In this document: in pieces, positions 37,070 through 45,031 of the stretch | Layout: every line of letters begins with the position of its first letter | How positions within the stretch are numbered: position 1 is the first letter of the stretch | Assembly (NCBI GenBank): GCA_963792875.1 | Contig: CAWBXV010000005.1 | Location: 186,001 to 250,000 of the forward strand | Length of the DNA: 64,000 nt | Reading direction: 5' to 3' | DNA from: JAHEGP01 sp963792875 | Lineage (GTDB): Bacteria > Pseudomonadota > Gammaproteobacteria > Pseudomonadales > JAHEGP01 | The notes under the pieces: model-generated | Databases searched by the model: none | What the model was told of the DNA's origin: nothing | What the model saw: the letters and a program-made list of their open reading frames with translations, nothing else | Program-made: the position numbers and the translations under genes

Positions 37070-38170
37070 ATGTCGGGCAATACGATCGGTAAGCTGTTTA
37101 CGGTAACCAGCTGTGGCGAGAGCCATGGCCCGGCGTTGGCCTGCATCGTCGACGGCTGCCCGCCCGGCCTGCCGCTGAGCGAGCAGGACCTGCAGCGCGA
37201 TCTCGACCGGCGCAAGCCCGGCACCTCGCGCTTCACCACGCAGCGTCGGGAAGACGACGCGGTGCGCATCGTCTCCGGGGTGTTCGAGGGCGTGACGACG
37301 GGGACGCCCATCGGCCTGCTGATCGAGAACACCGATCAGCGCTCCAAGGACTATTCCAGGATCAAGGACAGCTTTCGTCCCAATCACGCCGATTACAGCT
37401 ATGCGCAGAAGTACGGGGTCCGCGATTACCGCGGCGGCGGCCGCTCCTCGGCGCGCGAGACCGCGATGCGGGTGGCGGCGGGCGCCATCGCCAAGAAGTA
37501 CCTGCAGCAGCGCTACGGCATCGTGGTCCGCGGCTATATGTCCCAGCTGGGGCCCATCGGGCTGGAGCTGCGGGACTGGAACGCCGTCGAGCAGAACCCC
37601 TTCTTCTGCGGCGACCCCCGGCGGCTGCCTGAACTCGAGGCCTATATGGCCGCCCTGATCAAAGAGGGCAACTCCATTGGCGCGCGGGTGACCGTGGTGG
37701 CACAGAACGTGCCGCCAGGCTTCGGCGAGCCCATCTTCGATCGGCTGGATGCCGACCTGGCACATGCCCTTATGGGGATCAATGCTGTCAAGGGCGTGGA
37801 GATCGGCGACGGCTTCGCGGCGGTCGCCCAGAAGGGCACCGAGCATCGCGACGAGATGCTGCCCGAGGGCTTCTGCTCCAACCATTCCGGCGGCATCGCC
37901 GGCGGCATTTCCACCGGCCAGGATATCGTCGCTCACCTCGCCCTTAAACCGACGTCCTCCGTCCGCCTGCCGGGCCGCAGCATCGACGTCCATGGCGCCG
38001 CGGTCGAAGTGGTGACCACGGGGCGCCACGATCCCTGCGTGGGCATCCGGGCGACGCCGATCGCGGAGGCGATGATGGCGATGGTGCTGCTCGACCATGC
38101 GCTGCGCCAGCGGGGTCAGAACGCGGATGTCAGCTGCCCCACGCCGCGGGTTCCTCCGCAAGCTCCCTGA
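37070..38170 (+). CDS. aroC: Chorismate synthase
   Basis: A 366-residue FMN-dependent enzyme producing chorismate from 5-enolpyruvylshikimate 3-phosphate, the last common step to aromatic amino acids. Signature GESHGPALACIVDGCPPGL near residues 16-34, and the RGGGRSSARETAMRVAAGA segment near residue 123-141, plus SIGARVTVV near 197, are typical. ATG 37070 gives the family N-terminus MSGNTIGKLFTV. Its stop is 2 bp before the MFS gene. Confidence 0.95.
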   Translation: MSGNTIGKLFTVTSCGESHGPALACIVDGCPPGLPLSEQDLQRDLDRRKPGTSRFTTQRREDDAVRIVSGVFEGVTTGTPIGLLIENTDQRSKDYSRIKDSFRPNHADYSYAQKYGVRDYRGGGRSSARETAMRVAAGAIAKKYLQQRYGIVVRGYMSQLGPIGLELRDWNAVEQNPFFCGDPRRLPELEAYMAALIKEGNSIGARVTVVAQNVPPGFGEPIFDRLDADLAHALMGINAVKGVEIGDGFAAVAQKGTEHRDEMLPEGFCSNHSGGIAGGISTGQDIVAHLALKPTSSVRLPGRSIDVHGAAVEVVTTGRHDPCVGIRATPIAEAMMAMVLLDHALRQRGQNADVSCPTPRVPPQAP

Positions 38171-38172
38171 GC

Positions 38173-39351
38173 ATGTGGACGCCGCCCGCGCTGCCGTACT
38201 GGCGCCTTGCCGGGTTCTATTTTTTTTACTTCGCCGCGCTCGGCGGCTGGCTGCCCTACTGGGGGCTGTTGCTCGCGGATGAGGGCTTCGATGCCGCGGC
38301 CATCGGCCTGCTGTCCGCCATTCTCATGGCCACCAAGGTCGTGGCACCGAACCTGTGGGGCGCGCTGGCCGCCCGTACCGGCCGCCCGCTGGCGCTCATC
38401 CGCCTGGGCAGCCTGTGCGCGCTGCTGTGCTTCATGGGGGTATTCGTCCGACGGGATTTCCTGTGGCTGGTCGCGGTCATCGCGGCCTACAGTTTTTTCT
38501 GGAACGGGGTGCTGCCGCAGTTCGAGGTGGTGACCCTCGCTCACCTGCGCCAGCATTTTCGCTACTACAGCCTGATCCGGCTCTGGGGATCGATCGGTTT
38601 CATCCTCGCGGTGTGGCTGCTGGGCCTGTGGTTTGACCACCATGCGCTGCAGACCCTGCCGGCGATCATCGCCCTGCTGCTGCTGGGCATGTGGCTCATC
38701 AGCCTCAGCCTTACCGAGGTGCCGGTCGGCAGGAGCGCAGCCCCGGCGGGTGAATTCTGGCAGATTCTGCGGCGCCCCGGGGTGGTGAGTTTCTTCGTCG
38801 CGTCCGGCCTGCTGCAGTTTTCCCACGGCCCCTATTACGCCTTCTACAGCATCTATCTCGCTGACGAGGGCTTCGGCCCGTTGCTGATCGGCAGCCTCTG
38901 GTCGCTCGGGGTGGTGGCCGAGGTGGTCCTGTTCACCGTCATGCACCGCATTCTCAATCGCTGGAACCTGAGGCAGCTGCTGCTGGCCAGCCTGCTGTTG
39001 TCGGCGCTGCGCTGGTGGCTGATCGCGCGCTATGGGGGCGCGGTGAGTGTGCTCGCGCTCGCGCAGCTGCTGCATGCGGCCAGCTTCGGCAGCTCGCACG
39101 CTGTGGCGATCGAGTTCGTGCGGCGCTATTTCGCCGGCGGGCACCAGGGGCAGGGACAGGCGCTCTACAGCGGCTTCAGCTTCGGGGCGGGCGGCGCCAT
39201 CGGCGCGTTGGCCAGCGGCCTGATGTGGGCCGAGCATGCGTCCGCGACCTTTGAGATGGCGGCGGCGGCCTGTCTGCTGGCGGCGGCGCTGGCCTGGTGG
39301 CGGCTGCGCGGCGTGCCGGTCGAACTGACGGTCAGGCAATACGGCCGCTAA
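38173..39351 (+). CDS. MFS transporter, HcaT-like (MFS_1_like)
   Basis: A 392-residue inner-membrane transporter with twelve predicted helices in two halves of six. N-terminal YWRLAGFYFFYFAALGGWLPYW and the central SLIRLWGSIGFILAVW segment match the MFS_1_like group that includes the 3-phenylpropionate transporter HcaT and nucleoside transporters. Substrate unknown. It begins 2 bp after aroC, so it is co-transcribed; a role in exporting or importing an aromatic or related compound is possible but unproven. Confidence 0.85.
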   Translation: MWTPPALPYWRLAGFYFFYFAALGGWLPYWGLLLADEGFDAAAIGLLSAILMATKVVAPNLWGALAARTGRPLALIRLGSLCALLCFMGVFVRRDFLWLVAVIAAYSFFWNGVLPQFEVVTLAHLRQHFRYYSLIRLWGSIGFILAVWLLGLWFDHHALQTLPAIIALLLLGMWLISLSLTEVPVGRSAAPAGEFWQILRRPGVVSFFVASGLLQFSHGPYYAFYSIYLADEGFGPLLIGSLWSLGVVAEVVLFTVMHRILNRWNLRQLLLASLLLSALRWWLIARYGGAVSVLALAQLLHAASFGSSHAVAIEFVRRYFAGGHQGQGQALYSGFSFGAGGAIGALASGLMWAEHASATFEMAAAACLLAAALAWWRLRGVPVELTVRQYGR

Positions 39352-39394
39352 GGTGGCCGCCGCCGGCGTGCCCGGCTCGTTGCCCCAGGCAAAG

Positions 39395-39424
39395 GCGCGG
39401 CGCGCAAGTGAGAGCGCGCCGCGC
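39395..39424. repeat. 11-bp perfect hairpin between convergent genes
   Basis: GCGCGGCGCGC (39395-39405) and GCGCGCCGCGC (39414-39424) pair around an 8-nt loop. It sits 44 bp after the MFS stop and 11 bp after the small gene stop on the other strand, so it could end both transcripts. T-runs are very short on both sides. Confidence 0.55.
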
Positions 39425-39434
39425 AAGGCTGGTG

Positions 39435-39620
39435 CTAATTGTAATGGCGCTTTCCCTGAAACCGTCTGAGGCCTTTCAAGTCCTCCTCTACATAGTCGTC
39501 CCACAAAATGGTGACCTGTTCCTCCTCCAGGTGCGCGTTGCATGGCAGGTCGAGTTCCAGCCCGTCCAGGGCCAGATAGTTTTCGCCCGTTCCCAAAGTG
39601 TAAGAATACTCACTACTCAT
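39435..39620 (-). CDS. Small acidic protein, unknown
   Basis: A 61-residue acidic protein (MSSEYSYTLGTGENY start; EEEQVTILWDDYVEEDLKGL in the second half). It has no membrane segment and no motif I recognise. ATG 39620 is preceded by a GAGAGG ribosome site, 8-10 nt upstream. Its size and charge would fit a small regulatory or anti-activity protein, but that is speculation. Confidence 0.55.
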   Translation of the reverse strand: MSSEYSYTLGTGENYLALDGLELDLPCNAHLEEEQVTILWDDYVEEDLKGLRRFQGKRHYN

Positions 39621-40017
39621 GGCTGTTGCCTCTCGGTTTCTCTCACCATCACGGCCTTTGACTGCCGTCATCAAAAATAATGCATGGTGCGTACCAACTT
39701 TTGTGGTAGTGGCGCGGGGATGCTTATTCGCCCGGCTTGATATTTTTAGCGCATTGTTTTTAGTGGGAAAATAGACTGCCTTTCGGCGGCCGCGCCGCCC
39801 GGCGCCGCGGTGCGCGTGGCGCTGATCGCCGAGCTGCCCACGCCCGGCGCGACCTGCTTTGGTGCTTGCGGCCCGCTGATGGTGCGCCGCGATGCCCCGC
39901 GGTGTGGTCGGGGCTGGACCGCGTGGGTGGCGGAACCAGGGTGGTGTTTCCTTTACCCGAGCCGATGCTGCCAGTAGAATTTGCCGGTATCATCAAGCGG
40001 GTGTCGCGGCGACGGTC
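39621..40017. other. 397-bp spacer, AT-richer, no gene called
   Basis: The left 150 bp are noticeably AT-richer than the surroundings with several T-runs; the right part is again GC-rich. Nothing coding on either strand looks like a protein. It includes the candidate promoter at 39952-39980 and would hold the promoter of the small acidic gene, for which I see no good pair of hexamers. Confidence 0.4.
39952..39980 (+). promoter_or_regulatory. Candidate sigma70 promoter of the 40018 gene
   Basis: TTTACC (39952-39957), 17-bp spacer and TAGAAT (39975-39980). Start of transcription near 39987, giving a leader of about 31 nt before the ATG at 40018. Confidence 0.55.
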
Positions 40018-40458
40018 ATGCAAGAAGCGAGTGTGCAACAGGCGTCCATCGTCTACGGATATATCCGGGCTGCTGCGGCCGGGCAGTCGGCGCTGGACGC
40101 CCAGCGGCAGCAGGTGAATCTGCTGGCGCTGGATGCACTGCCAATGGCTGAGGATGCCCATCTGGTGCACCGGGGCATGTTCGGTGACCAGTCCGTGGAT
40201 GGCGGCGCGGCGGTGCAGGTGATCCATTTTGGCGCGTGCCGGCCGGGCCTGGAGTACCAGTGGGACAACTGGATTGAACAGTTCGAGGTGCTGCTGCGGC
40301 GCATGTGCTGGAGCCGGGTCACGGTGCATCTGGAGACGCAGGCCCTCGGCACGCACACGTTTGTGTGGGTGGCGTCATGCGGGGACTACAGCCCCGGCGG
40401 GGCCGCTTTCGAAGAGTGCGTCCAGCGCCTGTGGCAGCGCAGCGGTGCGCTGTATTAG
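40018..40458 (+). CDS. Unknown protein, soluble, Trp/Cys-containing
   Basis: A 146-residue soluble protein I do not recognise. It begins MQEASVQQASIVYGYIR, has four tryptophans in the second half (EYQWDNWIEQF, RRMCWSRV, VWVASCGDYS) and no membrane helix. No catalytic motif is apparent. The ATG at 40018 lies 31 nt after a plausible promoter start; the frame stays open to 39892 but that region looks non-coding. The next small gene begins 15 bp later on the same strand, so the two may form a short operon. Confidence 0.6.
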   Translation: MQEASVQQASIVYGYIRAAAAGQSALDAQRQQVNLLALDALPMAEDAHLVHRGMFGDQSVDGGAAVQVIHFGACRPGLEYQWDNWIEQFEVLLRRMCWSRVTVHLETQALGTHTFVWVASCGDYSPGGAAFEECVQRLWQRSGALY

Positions 40459-40473
40459 GCGGCGGTCAGCGCC

Positions 40474-40695
40474 TTGCGCGGGGTGGCCCCCGTGCTGAGG
40501 CAGTGGACCACGCCGGTGCTGGCGCTTGCCGCTGCGGCCACGTTCGTGGCGGCGGCCATCGGCGTATTCGATGTGCCGGCGGCAGTGCTGTGGGAGGCGC
40601 TGTCGCTGAGTCTGGCGCTGGTGTCGCTCAGCGCCGTGGCCGCTGCTGCGGTGTTTGCGCTGCGGTTGTGGCTCAGGCGCCGGTTTCGAGATTGA
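40474..40695 (+). CDS. Small membrane protein, unknown
   Basis: A 73-residue protein with two hydrophobic helices (about 14-33 and 41-63) and a basic C-terminus (LRLWLRRRFRD). No family recognised. Start is uncertain: TTG at 40474, or GTG codons further in. It overlaps the 3' end of the GcvR-like gene on the other strand by 23 bp. Confidence 0.45.
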   Translation: MRGVAPVLRQWTTPVLALAAAATFVAAAIGVFDVPAAVLWEALSLSLALVSLSAVAAAAVFALRLWLRRRFRD

Positions 40696-41191
40696 TGTCG
40701 ATGTCCAGTCTGTTGGCGATCTGCTCCAATTGATCCTGCAGCATCTCCAGCGCGAGCTCCGCGGGCAGGGCTACGCTGATCTGTGCGGAAAAAAGCGGGA
40801 TGCCGGCCATGGGGGCGCTCTCGACCTGGCTGCAGAATTCCTGAATGTTGATCTGCAGCACGGCCAGGGCCGAGGAGATTTCACGCACGATGCCGGGGCG
40901 GTCGTTGCCCAGTACCGACAGCCTGCCGGGCCGATAACCGCTGGTGCCGGGGTGTGCGGTGATCTCGGCCACGACCGTGAGGCCCTGCTCGCCCAGCGCA
41001 CCGAGCGCGGCTGCCAGCTGGGGCGCCTTGTCCGCGGGCACGGCCACCGTCACGATGCCGGCGAATTTTCCCGCCATGTGCGCCAGTCGGCTCTCCAGCC
41101 AGTTGCCGTCGCTGGCCGATACCAGCCGCGACAGGGTTTCGACCAGGCCCGGCCGGTCGTCTCCAACGAAGGTGAAAACGATCTTGCGCAT
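40673..41191 (-). CDS. GcvR-like ACT-domain protein
   Basis: A 172-residue protein with two ACT domains (about 3-80 and 90-165): FVGDDRPGLVETLSRLV in the first and VLGNDRPGIVREISSALAV in the second, the DRPG glycine loops that bind amino acids. This layout is that of the glycine-cleavage repressor GcvR, which modulates GcvA. No glycine cleavage gene is near, so the assignment is by domain layout only. ATG 41191 (MRKIVFTF) gives the normal ACT start. Confidence 0.8.
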   Translation of the reverse strand: MRKIVFTFVGDDRPGLVETLSRLVSASDGNWLESRLAHMAGKFAGIVTVAVPADKAPQLAAALGALGEQGLTVVAEITAHPGTSGYRPGRLSVLGNDRPGIVREISSALAVLQINIQEFCSQVESAPMAGIPLFSAQISVALPAELALEMLQDQLEQIANRLDIDINLETGA

Positions 41192-41408
41192 GGTGGCTTC
41201 CCGCTCTCTTGACACTGCGCAAGCCTAGCAGGAAAGGCCTGCCGTCGCCAGACGCGGCGGTTGCCCACAGCGCTTGCCCTGGCCGCCGCTGGACGCTCGC
41301 CGCGGCAGGCCGATAAAATGGCCGCCCTACCGGTCGCCACCAGCCGGAGCCGGCAGCGCCAGGCGCGGGCGGGGCGGCTGCTTCACGCTCATACCCGGAG
41401 TCTCCCCG

Positions 41409-41840
41409 ATGGCAAAATCCAGTCAGCGCCACGCCAGTATCCCCCAGAGCCACCACGATATACTGGAAAGCCAGTGCTATCCCATCGCCTGCACGATCAG
41501 GCCGGACGGCCTGATCTCCGCCAACCCGGTCTCGATATTGTGGGAGCAGGGCCAGATTCGCTTCACCACGCTCAAGGACCGCATGAAGATTCGCAATCTG
41601 CAGGCCGATCCCAGGCTGACGCTGTGTGCCATCCATCCGCACAACCCGCTGCACTATCTCGAAGTGCGCGGCCACGCGGTGCTGGAGGACGACGCGGACC
41701 GGGCGTTCGTCAACCGCATCGCCATGAAGTACATGGGGCTGGAGGAGTTTCCCTACGATCCGCCCGGTGCGGAGCGGATGATCGTCACCGTCGTTGCCGA
41801 GCAGGTCTCGACGCCGTTCATGGGCAAACTGGCCAGGTAG
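41409..41840 (+). CDS. PPOX-class F420-dependent oxidoreductase-like protein
   Basis: A 143-residue split-barrel protein of the PPOX/FMN-binding superfamily. Features: PIACTIRPDGLISANPVSILWEQGQ, then FTTLKDRMKIRNLQADPRLTLC, where the conserved K-x-R-NL-x-DPR segment belongs to the F420-type PPOX group (TIGR03618-like). The last third is EVRGHAVLEDD. It probably binds F420 or FMN; which one cannot be decided from this sequence alone. ATG 41409 is preceded by a CCGGAG. It is divergent from the GcvR-like gene. Confidence 0.8.
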   Translation: MAKSSQRHASIPQSHHDILESQCYPIACTIRPDGLISANPVSILWEQGQIRFTTLKDRMKIRNLQADPRLTLCAIHPHNPLHYLEVRGHAVLEDDADRAFVNRIAMKYMGLEEFPYDPPGAERMIVTVVAEQVSTPFMGKLAR

Positions 41841-41873
41841 CTCGGCGCGGACGCTGACCCGCGCAGGGCTTGC

Positions 41874-42641
41874 TCAGTCTTTGCCGAGGCAGCGCTGGTA
41901 GCGGCGCACAGTCTCCGCCAGCCCCAACTCGATGCAGTCGACCGTAAACGCGTGGCCGATGCTCACTTCGAGCAGGCCGGGCGTACGACTGGCGAAGTAG
42001 GCGAGGTTGTGCAGGTTCAGGTCGTGGCCGGCATTCAGCCCGAGCCCCAGCTCCTGCGCTGTGCAGGCGGCCCGGTAGTAGCGCTCGAAGAGCGCATCGC
42101 GCCTCCCTGGTTCGTTCCAGGCGGCGGCGAAGGGGCCGGTGTACAGCTCGATGCGGTCGGCGCCGAGGGACGCTGCGAGGCGAATCTGGTGCACGTCGGG
42201 ATCCATGAACAGGCTGACGCGGATGCCGAGCGCGCGCAGCTCCTCGACGATCGGCGCCAGCCGCGCGCCGTCCCGCTCCAGGTCGAAGCCGTGATCGGAA
42301 GTGAGCTGGGAGTGGGTGTCCGGCACCAGCGTGCACTGGGCCGGGACGACCTGGCGGGCGATGGCCATGAAGCCGGGATAGTCGGCGACGCCGCGGCGAT
42401 CGCTGGCCATGGGGCCGGCGAACGGATTGCCCTCGATGTTGAACTCCCGCGTGAGGCTGGCGCCGAGCTCGAAGCAGTCGCTGGCCCGGATGTGGCGCTG
42501 GTCCGGTCGCGGGTGCACCGTGATGCCGTCGGCGCCGGCGGCGATACACATGGCGGCGTGCTGTGACACCGACGGGTAGTCGCCCTCCCTGGCGTTGCGG
42601 ATCAGGGCGATCTTGTTCAGGTTGACGCTCAGCGCCGTCAC
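41874..42641 (-). CDS. pdxJ: Pyridoxine 5'-phosphate synthase
   Basis: A 255-residue TIM-barrel enzyme that joins 3-amino-1-hydroxyacetone 1-phosphate and 1-deoxyxylulose 5-phosphate to form pyridoxine phosphate. LSVNLNKIALIRN at 4-16, the active-site histidine in GITVHPRPDQRHI near residue 39-51, FNIEGNP near 66 and NAGHDLNLHN near residue 206 are family marks. It begins with GTG 42641, which overlaps the stop of the upstream cyclophilin gene by four bases (GTGA). Confidence 0.93.
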   Translation of the reverse strand: MTALSVNLNKIALIRNAREGDYPSVSQHAAMCIAAGADGITVHPRPDQRHIRASDCFELGASLTREFNIEGNPFAGPMASDRRGVADYPGFMAIARQVVPAQCTLVPDTHSQLTSDHGFDLERDGARLAPIVEELRALGIRVSLFMDPDVHQIRLAASLGADRIELYTGPFAAAWNEPGRRDALFERYYRAACTAQELGLGLNAGHDLNLHNLAYFASRTPGLLEVSIGHAFTVDCIELGLAETVRRYQRCLGKD

Positions 42642-43228
42642 GGCGCCGCGCTCGTGAGGCGCTTGGCGCGCTCCACTATGATCGGTTCCACCGGCACGTC
42701 GCTGAACTGGCCCACCGAGTGGGTCTGCTGCCGGGCGATGGCTTCCACCACCTCCATGCCGGCCGTTACCCTGGCGAATACCGCATAACCCGGGCGCCCG
42801 GGTGCGGCATCGAGATCGCGGTTGTCCTTGAGATTGATGAAGAATTGCGAGGTGGCGCTGTCCGGGTCGGACAGGCGCGCCATCGACAGGGTGCCCTTGG
42901 CGTTGCGCAAGCCGTTGGTGGATTCGTTTTTTACCGGCGCTGCCGTCGGCTTCTTTGTCATGGCGGGGTCGAACCCTCCGCCCTGAATGACGAAACCGGG
43001 AATCACGCGGTGGAATATCGTGCCGTCGAAGAAGCCGCTGTCGACATAGCGCAGGAAGTTTGCGACCGTGGCGGGCGCCTTGTCGGGGTACAGTTCGATG
43101 CTGATGTCGCCGATGCTGGTTTGCAGGCTGACCACCGGGTTGCCGCTGGTTTCGCCCAGAGCCTGCAGCGGCATGGCGATCGCCAGCGCGAGCAGGGTGC
43201 GATAGCCGTGCCGGAGCAGGGCTTTCAC
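42638..43228 (-). CDS. Periplasmic cyclophilin-type peptidyl-prolyl isomerase
   Basis: A 196-residue prolyl isomerase. A signal peptide (MKALLRHGYRTLLALAIAM, cleaved near residue 25, ALG) is followed by the cyclophilin domain: DGTIFHRVIPGFVIQGG near residue 68, and SQFFINLKDN near 135. PpiA-like enzymes assist folding of periplasmic proteins. GTG 43228 was chosen because it starts the signal peptide; a longer GTG start at 43309 is possible. It is co-transcribed with pdxJ. Confidence 0.82.
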   Translation of the reverse strand: MKALLRHGYRTLLALAIAMPLQALGETSGNPVVSLQTSIGDISIELYPDKAPATVANFLRYVDSGFFDGTIFHRVIPGFVIQGGGFDPAMTKKPTAAPVKNESTNGLRNAKGTLSMARLSDPDSATSQFFINLKDNRDLDAAPGRPGYAVFARVTAGMEVVEAIARQQTHSVGQFSDVPVEPIIVERAKRLTSAAP

Positions 43229-43408
43229 GGGGCCCGCGAATGGTTCGCAGACCGTAGCTATGGTTGCCTTGGCAGCCGCGTTGTTGGCTAAAAATGGTTT
43301 ATGTGACACCTGATGATCTCCTGATGGTGGTTAACGCCCGCATTGGCGGCTGGTTTGGCGCGCGGCGGAAAACCCGTCCGGCAACGTGCGCTCGAGAGGC
43401 GGAATCAG

Positions 43409-43837
43409 TCAGCCTTCATAGCGCGGACCGTCGGTGCCGCGCAAATAGTTGGGCAGACTGTCATTGATATCGGCAACCCTCTGCTCATAAAAGAAATGGC
43501 GGTTTGACGCCAGCGCCGCTGGCAGTTCATTACCATGGCACTTTGCAATCAGGAGTTGCGAAACGACACGCCAATTCATGCCATTGGTGTTGAACAAAAC
43601 TTCTCCACAATGTCTGCAGAAGTGTTTCTGCATCTTGAGGATTGGGTGTTGAAACAGCGTAATGGCTTCCGCACCTTCAACGACAGCAACATGGTCCGCT
43701 TTCCAGGCCGTGACGGCGTGGAACGGAATATCCAGTAACGCCCGGCAATCTGTGCAATGGCAAAAGGCATGTACTATCGGGCTCTGAGACAATGAGATCG
43801 CTACGCCGTTGCATTCACAATGAATGTTGTAAGTCAT
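43409..43837 (-). CDS. GFA/CENP-V domain protein
   Basis: A 142-residue member of the glutathione-dependent formaldehyde-activating (GFA) family, with Zn sites: CECNG at 8-10, FCHCTDCR at about 25-31, and CRHCGE near residue 74-77. Some members bind glutathione adducts; most are uncharacterised. Base composition is visibly lower in GC than neighbours, suggesting acquisition from elsewhere. The ATG at 43837 begins MTYNIHCECNG. Confidence 0.85.
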   Translation of the reverse strand: MTYNIHCECNGVAISLSQSPIVHAFCHCTDCRALLDIPFHAVTAWKADHVAVVEGAEAITLFQHPILKMQKHFCRHCGEVLFNTNGMNWRVVSQLLIAKCHGNELPAALASNRHFFYEQRVADINDSLPNYLRGTDGPRYEG

Positions 43838-43940
43838 GATTTGATCGCCAATCCCGCCTGCAGCTGATTCTGCGCACGCATTCGCTTTTGCCCGGGCCGC
43901 GGTCGTGATTCATGCGGCCATCCTCGATTGGAGGGCGCGC

Positions 43941-44615
43941 TTACAGCCACTCCTTGTTTCTGCGGCTGGGGGTGATGCGGGGGATGATGATGGCGAGCAG
44001 GGCGCCCAGCCCGACGGCCAGCGCGCCGTTGAGGAACCACTCGCGCTGGGAGCTGTCCTTGAGCCGATCGTTTTCGCCCTTGAGGATGCCGATCTCGTGC
44101 TGCAGCAGCTGGTTGGCCTCCATCAGCGACTGGTTGCTCTGGTCGATGGCGACCGCGTTGGCCGAGACGTCCATGACGTGGGCCAGCTTTTCTTCGGACT
44201 GGGTGCGGGTCTGTATGGCATCGTCCAACTGGCGGCGCAAGGTTTCGCTCTGCTGCTTGAGTGCGGCGATTTCCTCCTGCATCGGCTTGGCCTCAGCCGT
44301 GAGCCGGGTGATGGTGGCCTGGGCCTTCTCCAATTGTTCGCGGCTGGATGGCTCGTTCATCAGATAGCGATTGGCGAGCCAGCCCTTGCTGCCGCCGCTG
44401 GTGATGACTTGGCTGAAGCCCGCCTTCTGGTCGACCGACACGATGGTGACCTTGGTGCCGGGTTCGAGCATCTCGACCACCCGATAGGCGTTGCTGTTGC
44501 CGGAGCGCATGTCCAGCGGCAGCTGGTCGGATACCCAGCGGGTCTTGGCAAAAGCGGTCGTTGAAAGCGGCACTACGACAAGGCACAGCGCCCAGGCTGC
44601 CGTTGGTTTCACCAT
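43941..44615 (-). CDS. SH3-domain periplasmic/inner-membrane protein (TIGR04211-like)
   Basis: A 224-residue protein. Signal peptide at 1-23 (ends AFA), bacterial SH3 domain about 28-90 (TRWVSDQLPLDMRSGNS, WLANRYLM), a long coiled coil about 92-185 (many heptads of Leu/Gln/Glu) and a C-terminal transmembrane helix about 195-215 (LNGALAVGLGALLAIIIP). The order SH3, coiled coil, TM is that of the TIGR04211 family, of unknown function but found in gammaproteobacteria; a role in cell-envelope processes is inferred. ATG 44615 follows GGGAG. Confidence 0.82.
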   Translation of the reverse strand: MVKPTAAWALCLVVVPLSTTAFAKTRWVSDQLPLDMRSGNSNAYRVVEMLEPGTKVTIVSVDQKAGFSQVITSGGSKGWLANRYLMNEPSSREQLEKAQATITRLTAEAKPMQEEIAALKQQSETLRRQLDDAIQTRTQSEEKLAHVMDVSANAVAIDQSNQSLMEANQLLQHEIGILKGENDRLKDSSQREWFLNGALAVGLGALLAIIIPRITPSRRNKEWL

Positions 44616-44727
44616 GTGGTTCTCCCTTTGCATGATTTCCATTGCGGAGTCGATGTCCGGGGCGCGAAAGGGCCGCGGTGCAACGCTGCGAGGCCTTCGG
44701 CCGGGCGTCCTCCCGTCTGTGCCACGG

Positions 44728-45027
44728 TCAGGGCATCACCTTGAGAAAGGGTTTGACGGTCACTGCTGCGTAGACTGCTGCCGCGACATAGGGGTCGGCA
44801 TCGGCCCAGGCGCGCGCATCCTCCAGCGAGTCGAATTCCGCGACGACCAGGCTGCCGGTGAAACCCGCCGCTCCGGGTTCGATGCTGTCGACCGCGGGAT
44901 GGGGGCCGGCGAGCAGCAGTCGGCCCTGGTTCTTGAGTTCGTGCAGGCGCTCCAGGTGCGCCGGCCGCGCCCGCTGGCGCGCCGCGAGGCTGTCGCTGAC
45001 GTCTTCGCTGATGATGGCATAGTACAT
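44728..45027 (-). CDS. YciI-like protein
   Basis: A 99-residue ferredoxin-like protein of the YciI family (MYYAIISEDVSDSLAARQ; AGPHPAVDS with the conserved His-Pro and Asp). These are predicted small enzymes or dimers near a dehalogenase-like fold; function unresolved. ATG 45027 gives the normal start; the stop of yciB (45032) is 4 bp upstream, so they form an operon. Confidence 0.85.
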   Translation of the reverse strand: MYYAIISEDVSDSLAARQRARPAHLERLHELKNQGRLLLAGPHPAVDSIEPGAAGFTGSLVVAEFDSLEDARAWADADPYVAAAVYAAVTVKPFLKVMP

Positions 45028-45031
45028 GGGG

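Noticed and set aside
39780..39860. GC-rich palindromic run before the orphan gene as a repeat element
   Set aside because: Only short, overlapping CG-rich pairings; no defined arms and no second copy recognised in the window.
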